Below, one piece after another: positions 56,521 through 64,000 of a stretch of DNA of 64,000 nucleotides; the stretch's first letter is position 1; each line of letters begins with the position of its first letter. A program made the translations under genes and the position numbers. Origin of the DNA: Cyanobacteria bacterium SIG31 (GTDB lineage Bacteria; Cyanobacteriota; Vampirovibrionia; Gastranaerophilales; Gastranaerophilaceae). A model generated the notes under the pieces. It saw only the letters and a program-made list of their open reading frames with translations, ran no database searches and was not told the origin of the DNA. The DNA lies in NCBI GenBank assembly GCA_015152465.1, contig SUTX01000009.1, positions 1 through 64,000 of the forward strand, read 5' to 3'.

Positions 56521-56741
56521 GGTCGGAGTACATAGGTGGACAGGTCAATACAAATTAAATTCTACGGGTACTCCTCAAAGTAATACTACAAGACCTACAA
56601 ATGGGTTGAACCATACCAAGGTCGGAGTACATTGGTGGACAAGTCAATACAAATTAAATTCTACGAGTACTCCTCAAAGTAATACTACAAGACCTACAAA
56701 TGGGTTGAACCATACCAAGGTCGGAGTACATAGGTGGACAC
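56521..56741. repeat. 99-bp tandem repeat (2 full copies + 23-bp partial) of the covarying-stem element, copy E
   Basis: Units start at 56521, 56620, 56719; GGTCGGAGTACATAGG...GTACTCCTCAAAGTAATACTACAAG. Confidence 0.9.
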
Positions 56742-56905
56742 TACTTAACAAAAACAAATTGAATAACAGACTCAGGAATATACATTCATTCCAGACGATT
56801 AGGGTATATGTAAGTGCCAAGCTAGTAGACTTCTACAAGACGCAATTTACCCCTGTACCCCAAACAGGTGGAACTGTTATACCAAAACCACCAAATTATT
56901 TTCAA

Positions 56906-56972
56906 AAAAGCCGAGAATTCTCGGCTTTTCTTTTAAAAAAAGCGTTATCTAAAAGATAACGCTTTTTTATAT
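56906..56972. terminator. Two back-to-back terminator hairpins between convergent genes
   Basis: AAAAAAGCCGAGAATTCTCGGCTTTTC then AAAAAGCGTTATCT-AAA-AGATAACGCTTTTTT. Confidence 0.9.
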
Positions 56973-56982
56973 TTTTACAATT

Positions 56983-58335
56983 TTACTCTTTCAAGAACGA
57001 TTCATAGTTTCTTGCAAGTAAATGTGTCTTAACCTGATTTATCAAATCAAGAGCAACCCCAACCATAATGATTAGAGATGTTGCACCAATACCTTGCAAT
57101 GTAGTTATTCCAGTTACATAACTTGCTAAAGCAGGAACTAAAGCTATAAACCCTAATCCCATAGCACCAATAAACGTTGTTTTGGTTAAGATTTTATCTA
57201 AAGCTTCTGCTGTTGGTCTTCCAGGCTTGATACCAGGGATTGAAGAACCATATTTCTTAAGATTATCAGCAATTTCTTTTGGTTGCATATTTGGCATAAT
57301 TGATGCATAAAAGAAAGTTAAAGCAACAATCATTAAGAAATAAATCGCATAGTATGTAGCACCGCTCGGATTGAATATTTTATTCAAAACCATTACCATA
57401 TCTTGAACCCAGCCTGCTGGCAAATTAGCTTGGCCAACAAGGCTCAAAATAGTAGATGGAAATAACAAAATCGCTACCGCAAAAATGATAGGCATTACAC
57501 CTCCAGGATTAAGCTTAAACGGAATGAATGTATTCACACCGCCATAAACTTTGTTCCCAACTTGCCTTTTTGGATTAACTATAATAACTTTTCTTATAGC
57601 TTCTTGCATGATTACAATAAAAATCATAGTCACAAAGAAAATAGTAAGTAAAAGCACTAAATTCCAAGCAAGAGATGGTTGTCCTGCAATCATTTGAGCA
57701 GTTCTTGATGAATAAAGCGGGATTCCTGATAAAATACCGACAAAAATGATTAATGAACCACCATTGCCAATACCTTTTTCAGTAATAAGCTCAGACATCC
57801 ACATTACAAGAACAGAACCAGCTGTTAATGTAATTATTGATGAGATGTAGAACATTGTATGACTAACACCCGCAGTAATTGCACCAGGTAAATGTGACAT
57901 GTAAGCCATAAAGATAACAGATTGGAAAGCCGCTAATATAACTGTAAAAATACGAGTATATTGAGAAAGCTTTCTTCTACCAGCTTCACCGTCTTCTTTT
58001 TGCAATTTTTCCAATGCTGGAATAATTACAGCCATCAATTGCATAATGATTGAAGACGTAATATATGGCCCAATACCTAATGCAAATATTGAAACTTTTC
58101 CAAGAGCACCACCAGAAAATAAGTCTAAGAAACCTAGAATATTATTTCCAGAAGCTATTCTAGCAAAAATTTCGTTATTGATTCCAAAAACAGGCAAATG
58201 AATACCAAAACGGAATAAAACTAACATCAAGAAAGTAAAAATAAGTTTTTCTTTCAAACCTGATGCATTCCACATCGACATTAAATCTGCCGTTGTAGGT
58301 ATTCTCATTTTACCTGCATTCATTCCTGCTGTCAT
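56983..58335 (-). CDS. secY: Preprotein translocase subunit SecY
   Basis: RFGIHLPVFGIN, GIGPYITSSIIMQL, GIGNGGSLIIFVGI. Confidence 0.97.
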   Translation of the reverse strand: MTAGMNAGKMRIPTTADLMSMWNASGLKEKLIFTFLMLVLFRFGIHLPVFGINNEIFARIASGNNILGFLDLFSGGALGKVSIFALGIGPYITSSIIMQLMAVIIPALEKLQKEDGEAGRRKLSQYTRIFTVILAAFQSVIFMAYMSHLPGAITAGVSHTMFYISSIITLTAGSVLVMWMSELITEKGIGNGGSLIIFVGILSGIPLYSSRTAQMIAGQPSLAWNLVLLLTIFFVTMIFIVIMQEAIRKVIIVNPKRQVGNKVYGGVNTFIPFKLNPGGVMPIIFAVAILLFPSTILSLVGQANLPAGWVQDMVMVLNKIFNPSGATYYAIYFLMIVALTFFYASIMPNMQPKEIADNLKKYGSSIPGIKPGRPTAEALDKILTKTTFIGAMGLGFIALVPALASYVTGITTLQGIGATSLIIMVGVALDLINQVKTHLLARNYESFLKE

Positions 58336-58787
58336 TATACTAATTCAACCTTTCCGCCTGCTGCTTCGATTTTTTCTTTTGCTGATGGAGAAACATAATC
58401 AGCTTTAACTGTGATAGCTTTTTTGATTTCGCCATTACCCAAAATTCTTAAACCATCGCAAGAAGGGTGAGCTTTTCTAATTTCTTTTAATGCTGCTAAT
58501 GAAACTTCTTTAAGATCAAGGTCAGCTAATCTACCAACATTGATTTCAGCATAGTTTCTTGCATTAATAATTTGGAAGCCTTTCAACTTAGGAAGTCTTC
58601 TGTAAGCTGGCATTTGGCCACCTTCAAAACCTCTTTTAGCTGTTCTTCCTGAACGTTGTCCTTCACCGTTATGACCACGACAAGATGTTTTACCGTGTCC
58701 TGATGAACGACCACGACCTACTCTTTTAGATTTGCCTGTTGAACCTTCAGCAGGTCTTAAATCTTCTAATGTAATTCTATCTGCCAT
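58335..58787 (-). CDS. rplO: 50S ribosomal protein L15
   Basis: LEDLRPAEGSTGKSKRVGRGRSSGHGKTSCRGHNGEGQRSG. Confidence 0.97.
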   Translation of the reverse strand: MADRITLEDLRPAEGSTGKSKRVGRGRSSGHGKTSCRGHNGEGQRSGRTAKRGFEGGQMPAYRRLPKLKGFQIINARNYAEINVGRLADLDLKEVSLAALKEIRKAHPSCDGLRILGNGEIKKAITVKADYVSPSAKEKIEAAGGKVELV

Positions 58788-58816
58788 TTTTTTATTCCTT
58801 TTCTATAAATTACTTA

Positions 58817-59002
58817 CTATTCTGAAACTTCTACTAAGTGAGAAATTTTGTTAGCCATACCCATAATTGTATCGCTATTGTAGTGTTCTACTACTTGGTT
58901 AAGTTTTTTAAGGCCTAAAGATTGAGCAACTCTACGTTGTGCTTCTGAAGAACCAATTAAACTTTTAACAAGTTTGATTTTAACTAATTTATTCTTTGCC
59001 AT
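58817..59002 (-). CDS. rpmD: 50S ribosomal protein L30
   Basis: VKIKLVKSLIGSSEAQRRVAQSLGLKKLNQVV. Confidence 0.95.
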   Translation of the reverse strand: MAKNKLVKIKLVKSLIGSSEAQRRVAQSLGLKKLNQVVEHYNSDTIMGMANKISHLVEVSE

Positions 59003-59050
59003 TTTTATATTCCTTATTATTTCATTTAAAACTATAAATTTAATAGCCTA

Positions 59051-59707
59051 CTAGTTTAATAATTCAGCCATTGTTAAGCCACGTTTTTTAGCAACTTCAT
59101 TGAATGGTTTCAATGCTTTTAAAGCTTCTAAAGTAGCATTAGCAGCGTTAAGAGGTGATTTTGAACCTAAAGATTTTGAAAGAATGTTTTCAATACCTGC
59201 AAGTTCAAGAACTGAACGAACAGCACCACCAGCAATAATACCAGTACCTTGAGAAGCTGGTCTTAACATAACTGCACCAGCACCTGATCTACCAGTGATA
59301 GGGTGTGGAATAGTTGTTTTGAAGATAGGTACAGTAATAAGATTTTTTCTACCATCAGCAATAGCTTTTTGAATAGCAATGATAACTTCTGAAGCTTTTG
59401 CACAACCAACACCAACTTGGCCTTTTTTGTTACCAACAATAACAATAGCTCTGAAGCTTAATTTTTTACCACCTTTAACAACTTTTGTTACACGACGGAT
59501 TTGAACAACTTGTTCTTTCCATTCTGATTCAGGTTTAACTTCTTGAGTTTCAACTTTTTTCTTTCTTGAACGTTGTTTCTTAGCTGGAAGCTCAGTAACA
59601 ACTTCTTCTGTTTCAACAGTTTCTGCAACAACTTCTTCAGCTGCCACTTCTTCAACAGTTTCTACTGTTTCAACAGTTTCTTCGTTAATGATTTTTTCTT
59701 CTGACAT
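59051..59707 (-). CDS. rpsE: 30S ribosomal protein S5 with acidic N-terminal extension
   Basis: [35 protein letters not shown]. Confidence 0.96.
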   Translation of the reverse strand: MSEEKIINEETVETVETVEEVAAEEVVAETVETEEVVTELPAKKQRSRKKKVETQEVKPESEWKEQVVQIRRVTKVVKGGKKLSFRAIVIVGNKKGQVGVGCAKASEVIIAIQKAIADGRKNLITVPIFKTTIPHPITGRSGAGAVMLRPASQGTGIIAGGAVRSVLELAGIENILSKSLGSKSPLNAANATLEALKALKPFNEVAKKRGLTMAELLN

Positions 59708-59994
59708 AATTTACCTTTCTGTCTTTACTTTCATATAGTGTTCTACTTATATTCGTTTATAACAATTGAACATTTAAATAAAACAAAACGCCCGTAATAT
59801 CGGCATTTAAACAATATTCAATTGTGGGTTTTTTCTGACATAACTAATATAAATCAAACATCAGCAGGAATCAAGCATTTTTAAAAACATATTGTAAACA
59901 AATGTAACATTTTTTTGTAAATGTTAAAGATTTTTCAAAATTGGTCGTTAAAAATATCAAGGGATACACTAGACTTTTTTCGAGGAGTATAATA

Positions 59995-60315
59995 ATGCAA
60001 AGTAGATCACTTGCCTACAATATTTGTGTTTTACGCTATCACACGCAAAAGAATAGCTATAATGCAGAGCATTTGTCTATACTAACAAACTATTTAAAGC
60101 GTGAAAACCAAGAAAAAGTTAGCAATAAAAAATACACCAAAGAAGAGCTATATCTAATAGGATTCAATGCTTTTCAAATAAATAGATTCTTTAGACCTGT
60201 AAAAGATAACAACTGGCAACTAAAAAAAATAATAATACATAATAATGATTTAATAGAATCTATTGAAGAACTTTGTAAGGCTCTAAACATCAATAGCTAC
60301 AGAATTGCGGTTTAA
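59995..60315 (+). CDS. Hypothetical protein
   Basis: ORF trimmed to MQSRSLAYN after CGAGGAG. Confidence 0.5.
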   Translation: MQSRSLAYNICVLRYHTQKNSYNAEHLSILTNYLKRENQEKVSNKKYTKEELYLIGFNAFQINRFFRPVKDNNWQLKKIIIHNNDLIESIEELCKALNINSYRIAV

Positions 60316-60318
60316 GAC

Positions 60319-60786
60319 TTAAAGCGCACCCAATAATTGGTGCATATAATATGAGTATGCAAAGCCAAATATTGCACCAACTAACACTTGCATCGGTGTA
60401 TGACCTAATAATTCTTTTAGTTTACCACCAGCTTCTTTAAGTTCTTGTTTATATATATCCATTATAATTTTATTCAAGCATGCTGCTTGTTTCCCAGCTG
60501 CACGTCTCACACCTGCTGCATCATACATAACAACAAGCGCATATCCGATTGCCATAGCAAACTCTATTGAACTAAACCCACAAATAAGTCCAACTGTAGT
60601 AGAAAGACCAATAACACCTGCTGAGTGAGAACTTGGCATACCACCTGTAGTTGTAAAAAGTCTCAAGTCAACTTTTCTTTTCCATATTAAATGCACAAAG
60701 AACTTTAGAACTTGCGCTATAATAACAGCTGAAATCCCTACAAAAAGGGCTTCATATCCTGTCCCATAAAAACCTGAAATATTCAT
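60319..60786 (-). CDS. Divergent PAP2 family (DUF212-like) membrane protein
   Basis: GGMPSSHSAGVIGLSTTVGL, GVRRAAGKQA, LGHTPMQVLVGAIFG. Confidence 0.88.
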   Translation of the reverse strand: MNISGFYGTGYEALFVGISAVIIAQVLKFFVHLIWKRKVDLRLFTTTGGMPSSHSAGVIGLSTTVGLICGFSSIEFAMAIGYALVVMYDAAGVRRAAGKQAACLNKIIMDIYKQELKEAGGKLKELLGHTPMQVLVGAIFGFAYSYYMHQLLGAL

Positions 60787-61662
60787 TTATACTCCTAATA
60801 TTCTTTCTCTTAACTTATCCAATATATTTTTAAACACATTAGAATGATACTTGTTGACTATATCATAACAGTCGTTAATTAGCAATCCGAATTTATTCTT
60901 AGCTTCTTCTAAACCATACAAAGAAACGTATGTTAGCTTACCACTATTTTTATCTTTTCCTATAGTTTTTCCAAGCTCTTCAAAGGTTGAAATTTCATCC
61001 ATAATGTCATCGTAAATTTGAAAGGCTAACCCAAATTTTTTGGCAAATTCATCTAATTCTTCTACTAAGTCTATTTTACCAGCAATTATTGCACCACAAC
61101 GAATTGGTAATCTGAATAAAGCTGCAGTTTTATTCATATGAATGAAATCTAATGTCTCTTCAGCAGAACGCACTAATTTTCCACATTCAGACTCAATATC
61201 GACAACTTGCCCTGCTATAAGAGCATAAGCTCCTGCAAATTTAGTATATTCGTGAACAAGCTTTAAAATTATTTCATCAGGAAGTTTTCCCTTTGTTTTT
61301 TCTATGATCAACTGTGGAGCAAAAGTCAGTAATGCATCTCCAGCAAGCACGGCATTAGCCTCTCCAAAAACTTTATGATTTGAGGGTTTGCCTCTTCTAA
61401 AATCGTCATTATCCATACAAGGCAAATCGTCATGTATAAGGCTTTGAACATGTAACATTTCAATAGCACATGCTGTAGGTAAAGCTACTTCAATATCTCC
61501 ACCGAGCATTCTTACTATTTCAAGACACATAACTGGGCGTAGACGTTTACCTGGAAGCATAAGAGTATACTTCATTGATTTAAATATTTCTTCTGGGTAA
61601 ATAATCTGAACATATTCATCTAACTTCTTATTTACTAATTCTATTAAACTATTCATTATCAA
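60787..61662 (-). CDS. Polyprenyl (farnesyl/geranylgeranyl) diphosphate synthase
   Basis: GKRLRPVMCLE, LIHDDLPCMDNDDFRRGKPSNHKVFGEANAVLAGDALL, QIYDDIMD. Confidence 0.94.
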   Translation of the reverse strand: MIMNSLIELVNKKLDEYVQIIYPEEIFKSMKYTLMLPGKRLRPVMCLEIVRMLGGDIEVALPTACAIEMLHVQSLIHDDLPCMDNDDFRRGKPSNHKVFGEANAVLAGDALLTFAPQLIIEKTKGKLPDEIILKLVHEYTKFAGAYALIAGQVVDIESECGKLVRSAEETLDFIHMNKTAALFRLPIRCGAIIAGKIDLVEELDEFAKKFGLAFQIYDDIMDEISTFEELGKTIGKDKNSGKLTYVSLYGLEEAKNKFGLLINDCYDIVNKYHSNVFKNILDKLRERILGV

Positions 61663-62638
61663 TATCCTTATAGACGTTTTGTTTTAATGTATTTCTAGCA
61701 CCTTGACGCTTTCTTAAGCTAATTTTAACAGCAGTTTTATCGTGAGTTTGTTTGTGAGAACTTTCTGTTTTAACCCCCTGATATTTAACCTTTTCTTTAT
61801 ACTCTTTTGCTTCTTCAACAAAAGCTATATAGCTTTCATAACGGGTTTCATCTATTTCTCCAAGATGAGCTTTTATAGCACAATCCGTTTCGTTAATGTG
61901 CAAACAGTCTTGGTACTTGCACATACCTTTATACGGAAGCATTTCTACAAAAAGAGAATCTACATCAAGAGGTAAAAGAAAATCGAATTTTAAATTGCTA
62001 AACCCAGGAGTATCGACGATTCTTGAATCTTCATCAATCTTGATAATTTCACAATGGCGTGTTGTATGAGTACCTCTGCCAGTTTTATCACTAACCTCTT
62101 TTGTGCGTAAATTTATTCCACTTACAGCATTAATTAAACTTGATTTTCCTACACCAGAAGCTCCACAAAGTACTGAAGTTTTTCCTTTTAATATATTTTT
62201 AAATTCGTCAACTCCATAACCTTCTAAGGCAGATGTAAATAAAATATCAAAGCCAAGAGGTTCATATATTTTGAAAACTTTTTCAATCACCTTGTCATCA
62301 TTTGACAAGTCGTTTTTGTTAAAACAAAGAACAGTATTTAAATTATGATATTTTGCAAATGCAATATACCTGTTTAATTGTAAAAAACTTAATTCAGGCT
62401 CTTTAACTGCTGAAATAATAATAACTTGATCAATATTTGCAACTGTAGGACGAGTAATGTAATTTTTACGAGGCAAGATTTTTTCAATTGCTCCATTTGT
62501 GAACTCAACAAAATCTCCAACAAAAACTTTTTGTTTTTGTTTTTTCAAAACATGCCGGAGCTTACACTCAAAGATTTCATCTCCAGCCTGTATATAGTAA
62601 AAATCTGAATGAATTTTAAAGATTTGTCCTGTTTGCAT
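61649..62638 (-). CDS. rsgA: Ribosome small subunit-dependent GTPase A
   Basis: GASGVGKSSLINAVSG, DTPGFSNL, circularly permuted GTPase order. Confidence 0.94.
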   Translation of the reverse strand: MQTGQIFKIHSDFYYIQAGDEIFECKLRHVLKKQKQKVFVGDFVEFTNGAIEKILPRKNYITRPTVANIDQVIIISAVKEPELSFLQLNRYIAFAKYHNLNTVLCFNKNDLSNDDKVIEKVFKIYEPLGFDILFTSALEGYGVDEFKNILKGKTSVLCGASGVGKSSLINAVSGINLRTKEVSDKTGRGTHTTRHCEIIKIDEDSRIVDTPGFSNLKFDFLLPLDVDSLFVEMLPYKGMCKYQDCLHINETDCAIKAHLGEIDETRYESYIAFVEEAKEYKEKVKYQGVKTESSHKQTHDKTAVKISLRKRQGARNTLKQNVYKDIDNE

Positions 62639-62709
62639 AAATTAATATTAGCATGATTTAAAATTTCATGTATAATGTAAATAAGAAGATTGTTTTTTAA
62701 GGAGAAGGT

Positions 62710-63174
62710 ATGGTTAACACATTTGAAGGTTTATTAACAGTTACAAATGAAAAATTTTGTATCGTAATATCAAGATTTAACGAGTTTATTGGCGGTAAAT
62801 TATTATCTGGCGCTATTGATGAACTTAAGCGCCACGGAGTAGATGAAGAAAATATTGATGTAGTTTGGTGTCCAGGAGCCTTTGAAATTCCTTTAGTAGC
62901 AAAAAAATGCGCTAAGACAGGGAACTACAGTGCAATTATCACATTAGGCGCAGTAATTAAAGGTTCAACATCTCATTATGATTATGTTTGTGCTGAAGTG
63001 TCAAAAGGGGTCGCATCTGTGTCTTTAGAAACAAATATTCCTGTTGTATTTGGGGTGCTTACTACTGATAATATTGAACAAGCTATTGAAAGAGCTGGGA
63101 CAAAAGCTGGCAACAAAGGTTCTGATGCCGCAAAAACAGCAATTGAAATGGCAAATTTAATGAATATGTTTTAA
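62710..63174 (+). CDS. ribH: 6,7-dimethyl-8-ribityllumazine synthase
   Basis: [31 protein letters not shown]. Confidence 0.96.
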   Translation: MVNTFEGLLTVTNEKFCIVISRFNEFIGGKLLSGAIDELKRHGVDEENIDVVWCPGAFEIPLVAKKCAKTGNYSAIITLGAVIKGSTSHYDYVCAEVSKGVASVSLETNIPVVFGVLTTDNIEQAIERAGTKAGNKGSDAAKTAIEMANLMNMF

Positions 63175-63300
63175 TACAATATGGTTGACCTCTCACCTTA
63201 TTATTTAGCTTCTAGATTTGTTGATATAACTATAAACTAAGAAGTAAAGTAAAAACCTCTCCCCAAGGAGAGGGAACGAGAGGAGAAAGGTGTGTGTGCT

Positions 63301-64000
63301 ATGAGCGATATTATTACAGAATTTAGAAACGAAAATACCAAAGACATCGACTTATTATCAACTATTGATATAGTAAGAAAAATTAACGAAGAAGATCAAA
63401 TAGTCGCTCGTGCAGTTGAAGATGAAAGCGCAAATATAGCAAAGGCTATTGATATAATTGCCAAACAATTTTTAGTTGGCGGTAAATTATGCTATTTCGG
63501 AGCAGGAACATCAGGACGTCTTGGAGTGCTAGATGCATCCGAATGCCCACCAACGTTTGGTGTAACTCCGGACATGGTTCAAGGTTTTATCGCTGGCGGT
63601 GATTCTGCTCTTAGGATTTCTGTTGAAGGAGCAGAGGATAATTTTGATTTGGGCGTGAATGATGCAAAAGTACTAAATAAAGATGATGTTTGTATTGCAA
63701 TTTCTGCAAGCGGGAACCCAAAATATTTGCTTGGAGTTTTATCCGAAGCAGAAAGAATTGGTTGTAAAACTATCGCTCTAACTTGTAATCACAAAGCCGC
63801 TATATTAGAAGAAGTTGGGCTTGGTATTTGCGTCGAAGTTGGCCCTGAGGTTATCGCAGGCTCAAGCAGAATGAAAGCTGGAACGGCTCAAAAAATGGTA
63901 CTTAATATGCTTACAACAGGAGCAATGATTAAAATCGGAAAAACCTACGAAAACTTTATGATAGATTTAATGCCGACAAATGAAAAATTAAAAGATAGAG
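63301..64000 (+). CDS. murQ: N-acetylmuramic acid 6-phosphate etherase (truncated by window edge)
   Basis: [48 protein letters not shown]; open to window end. Confidence 0.95.
   Translation, partial: MSDIITEFRNENTKDIDLLSTIDIVRKINEEDQIVARAVEDESANIAKAIDIIAKQFLVGGKLCYFGAGTSGRLGVLDASECPPTFGVTPDMVQGFIAGGDSALRISVEGAEDNFDLGVNDAKVLNKDDVCIAISASGNPKYLLGVLSEAERIGCKTIALTCNHKAAILEEVGLGICVEVGPEVIAGSSRMKAGTAQKMVLNMLTTGAMIKIGKTYENFMIDLMPTNEKLKDR

Noticed and set aside
56521-56741. 99-bp tandem repeat as a CRISPR array or integron attC array
   Set aside because: No repeat/spacer alternation (the whole unit repeats), no cas genes or integrase in the window, and no GTTRRRY-type attC core.
56519-56959. ORF with 33-aa repeats (VGVHRWTGQYKLNSTGTPQSNTTRPTNGLNHTK) as a repeat protein
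   Set aside because: The repeat matches the non-coding covarying element found at four other intergenic loci, and the frame is open only because the unit is 99 bp.

Overview
64 kb of an AT-rich bacterial chromosome. Both edges cut a gene: rplB on the left and murQ on the right. By eye, the low GC, the housekeeping genes, several proteins with N-terminal 'NFKG'-like tags, and several Tyr/Met/Gly-rich small proteins suggest a Gastranaerophilales/Melainabacteria-type (non-photosynthetic cyanobacterial sister) genome. That placement is inference only. Main content: S10-operon genes (rpsJ-rplC-rplD-rplW-rplB); a separate rpsE-rpmD-rplO-secY block; rpmA/rplU, smpB, pyrG, gatC, mtaB, mgtE, tyrS and hup; a korABCD-like 2-oxoacid:ferredoxin oxidoreductase; isocitrate dehydrogenase; MlaE permease, a stand-alone sigma factor and a prepilin peptidase; GH57 and GT5 alpha-glucan enzymes; three unlinked flagellin genes, one with a large GLUG/Cys-rich insertion; and a surface-glycan/phospho-polyol cluster next to tRNA-Ser. 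Two tRNAs (Ser-GGA, Thr-CGT) are present. The most interesting signals are: (1) a family of small intergenic elements at five loci whose 7-bp stem covaries while flanking nucleotides stay fixed, including a 99-bp tandem array after a flagellin; (2) a CDP-polyol/LicD/TagF-like cluster with an SDR-TagF fusion and an apparent NDK-like + NTase-like + kinase-like fusion protein; (3) the GLUG flagellin, its shared promoter block with a second flagellin, and its 3'-end duplication scar; (4) a ~450-bp structured non-coding element bounded by inverted repeats. No searches were run; all family names are by-eye motif calls.
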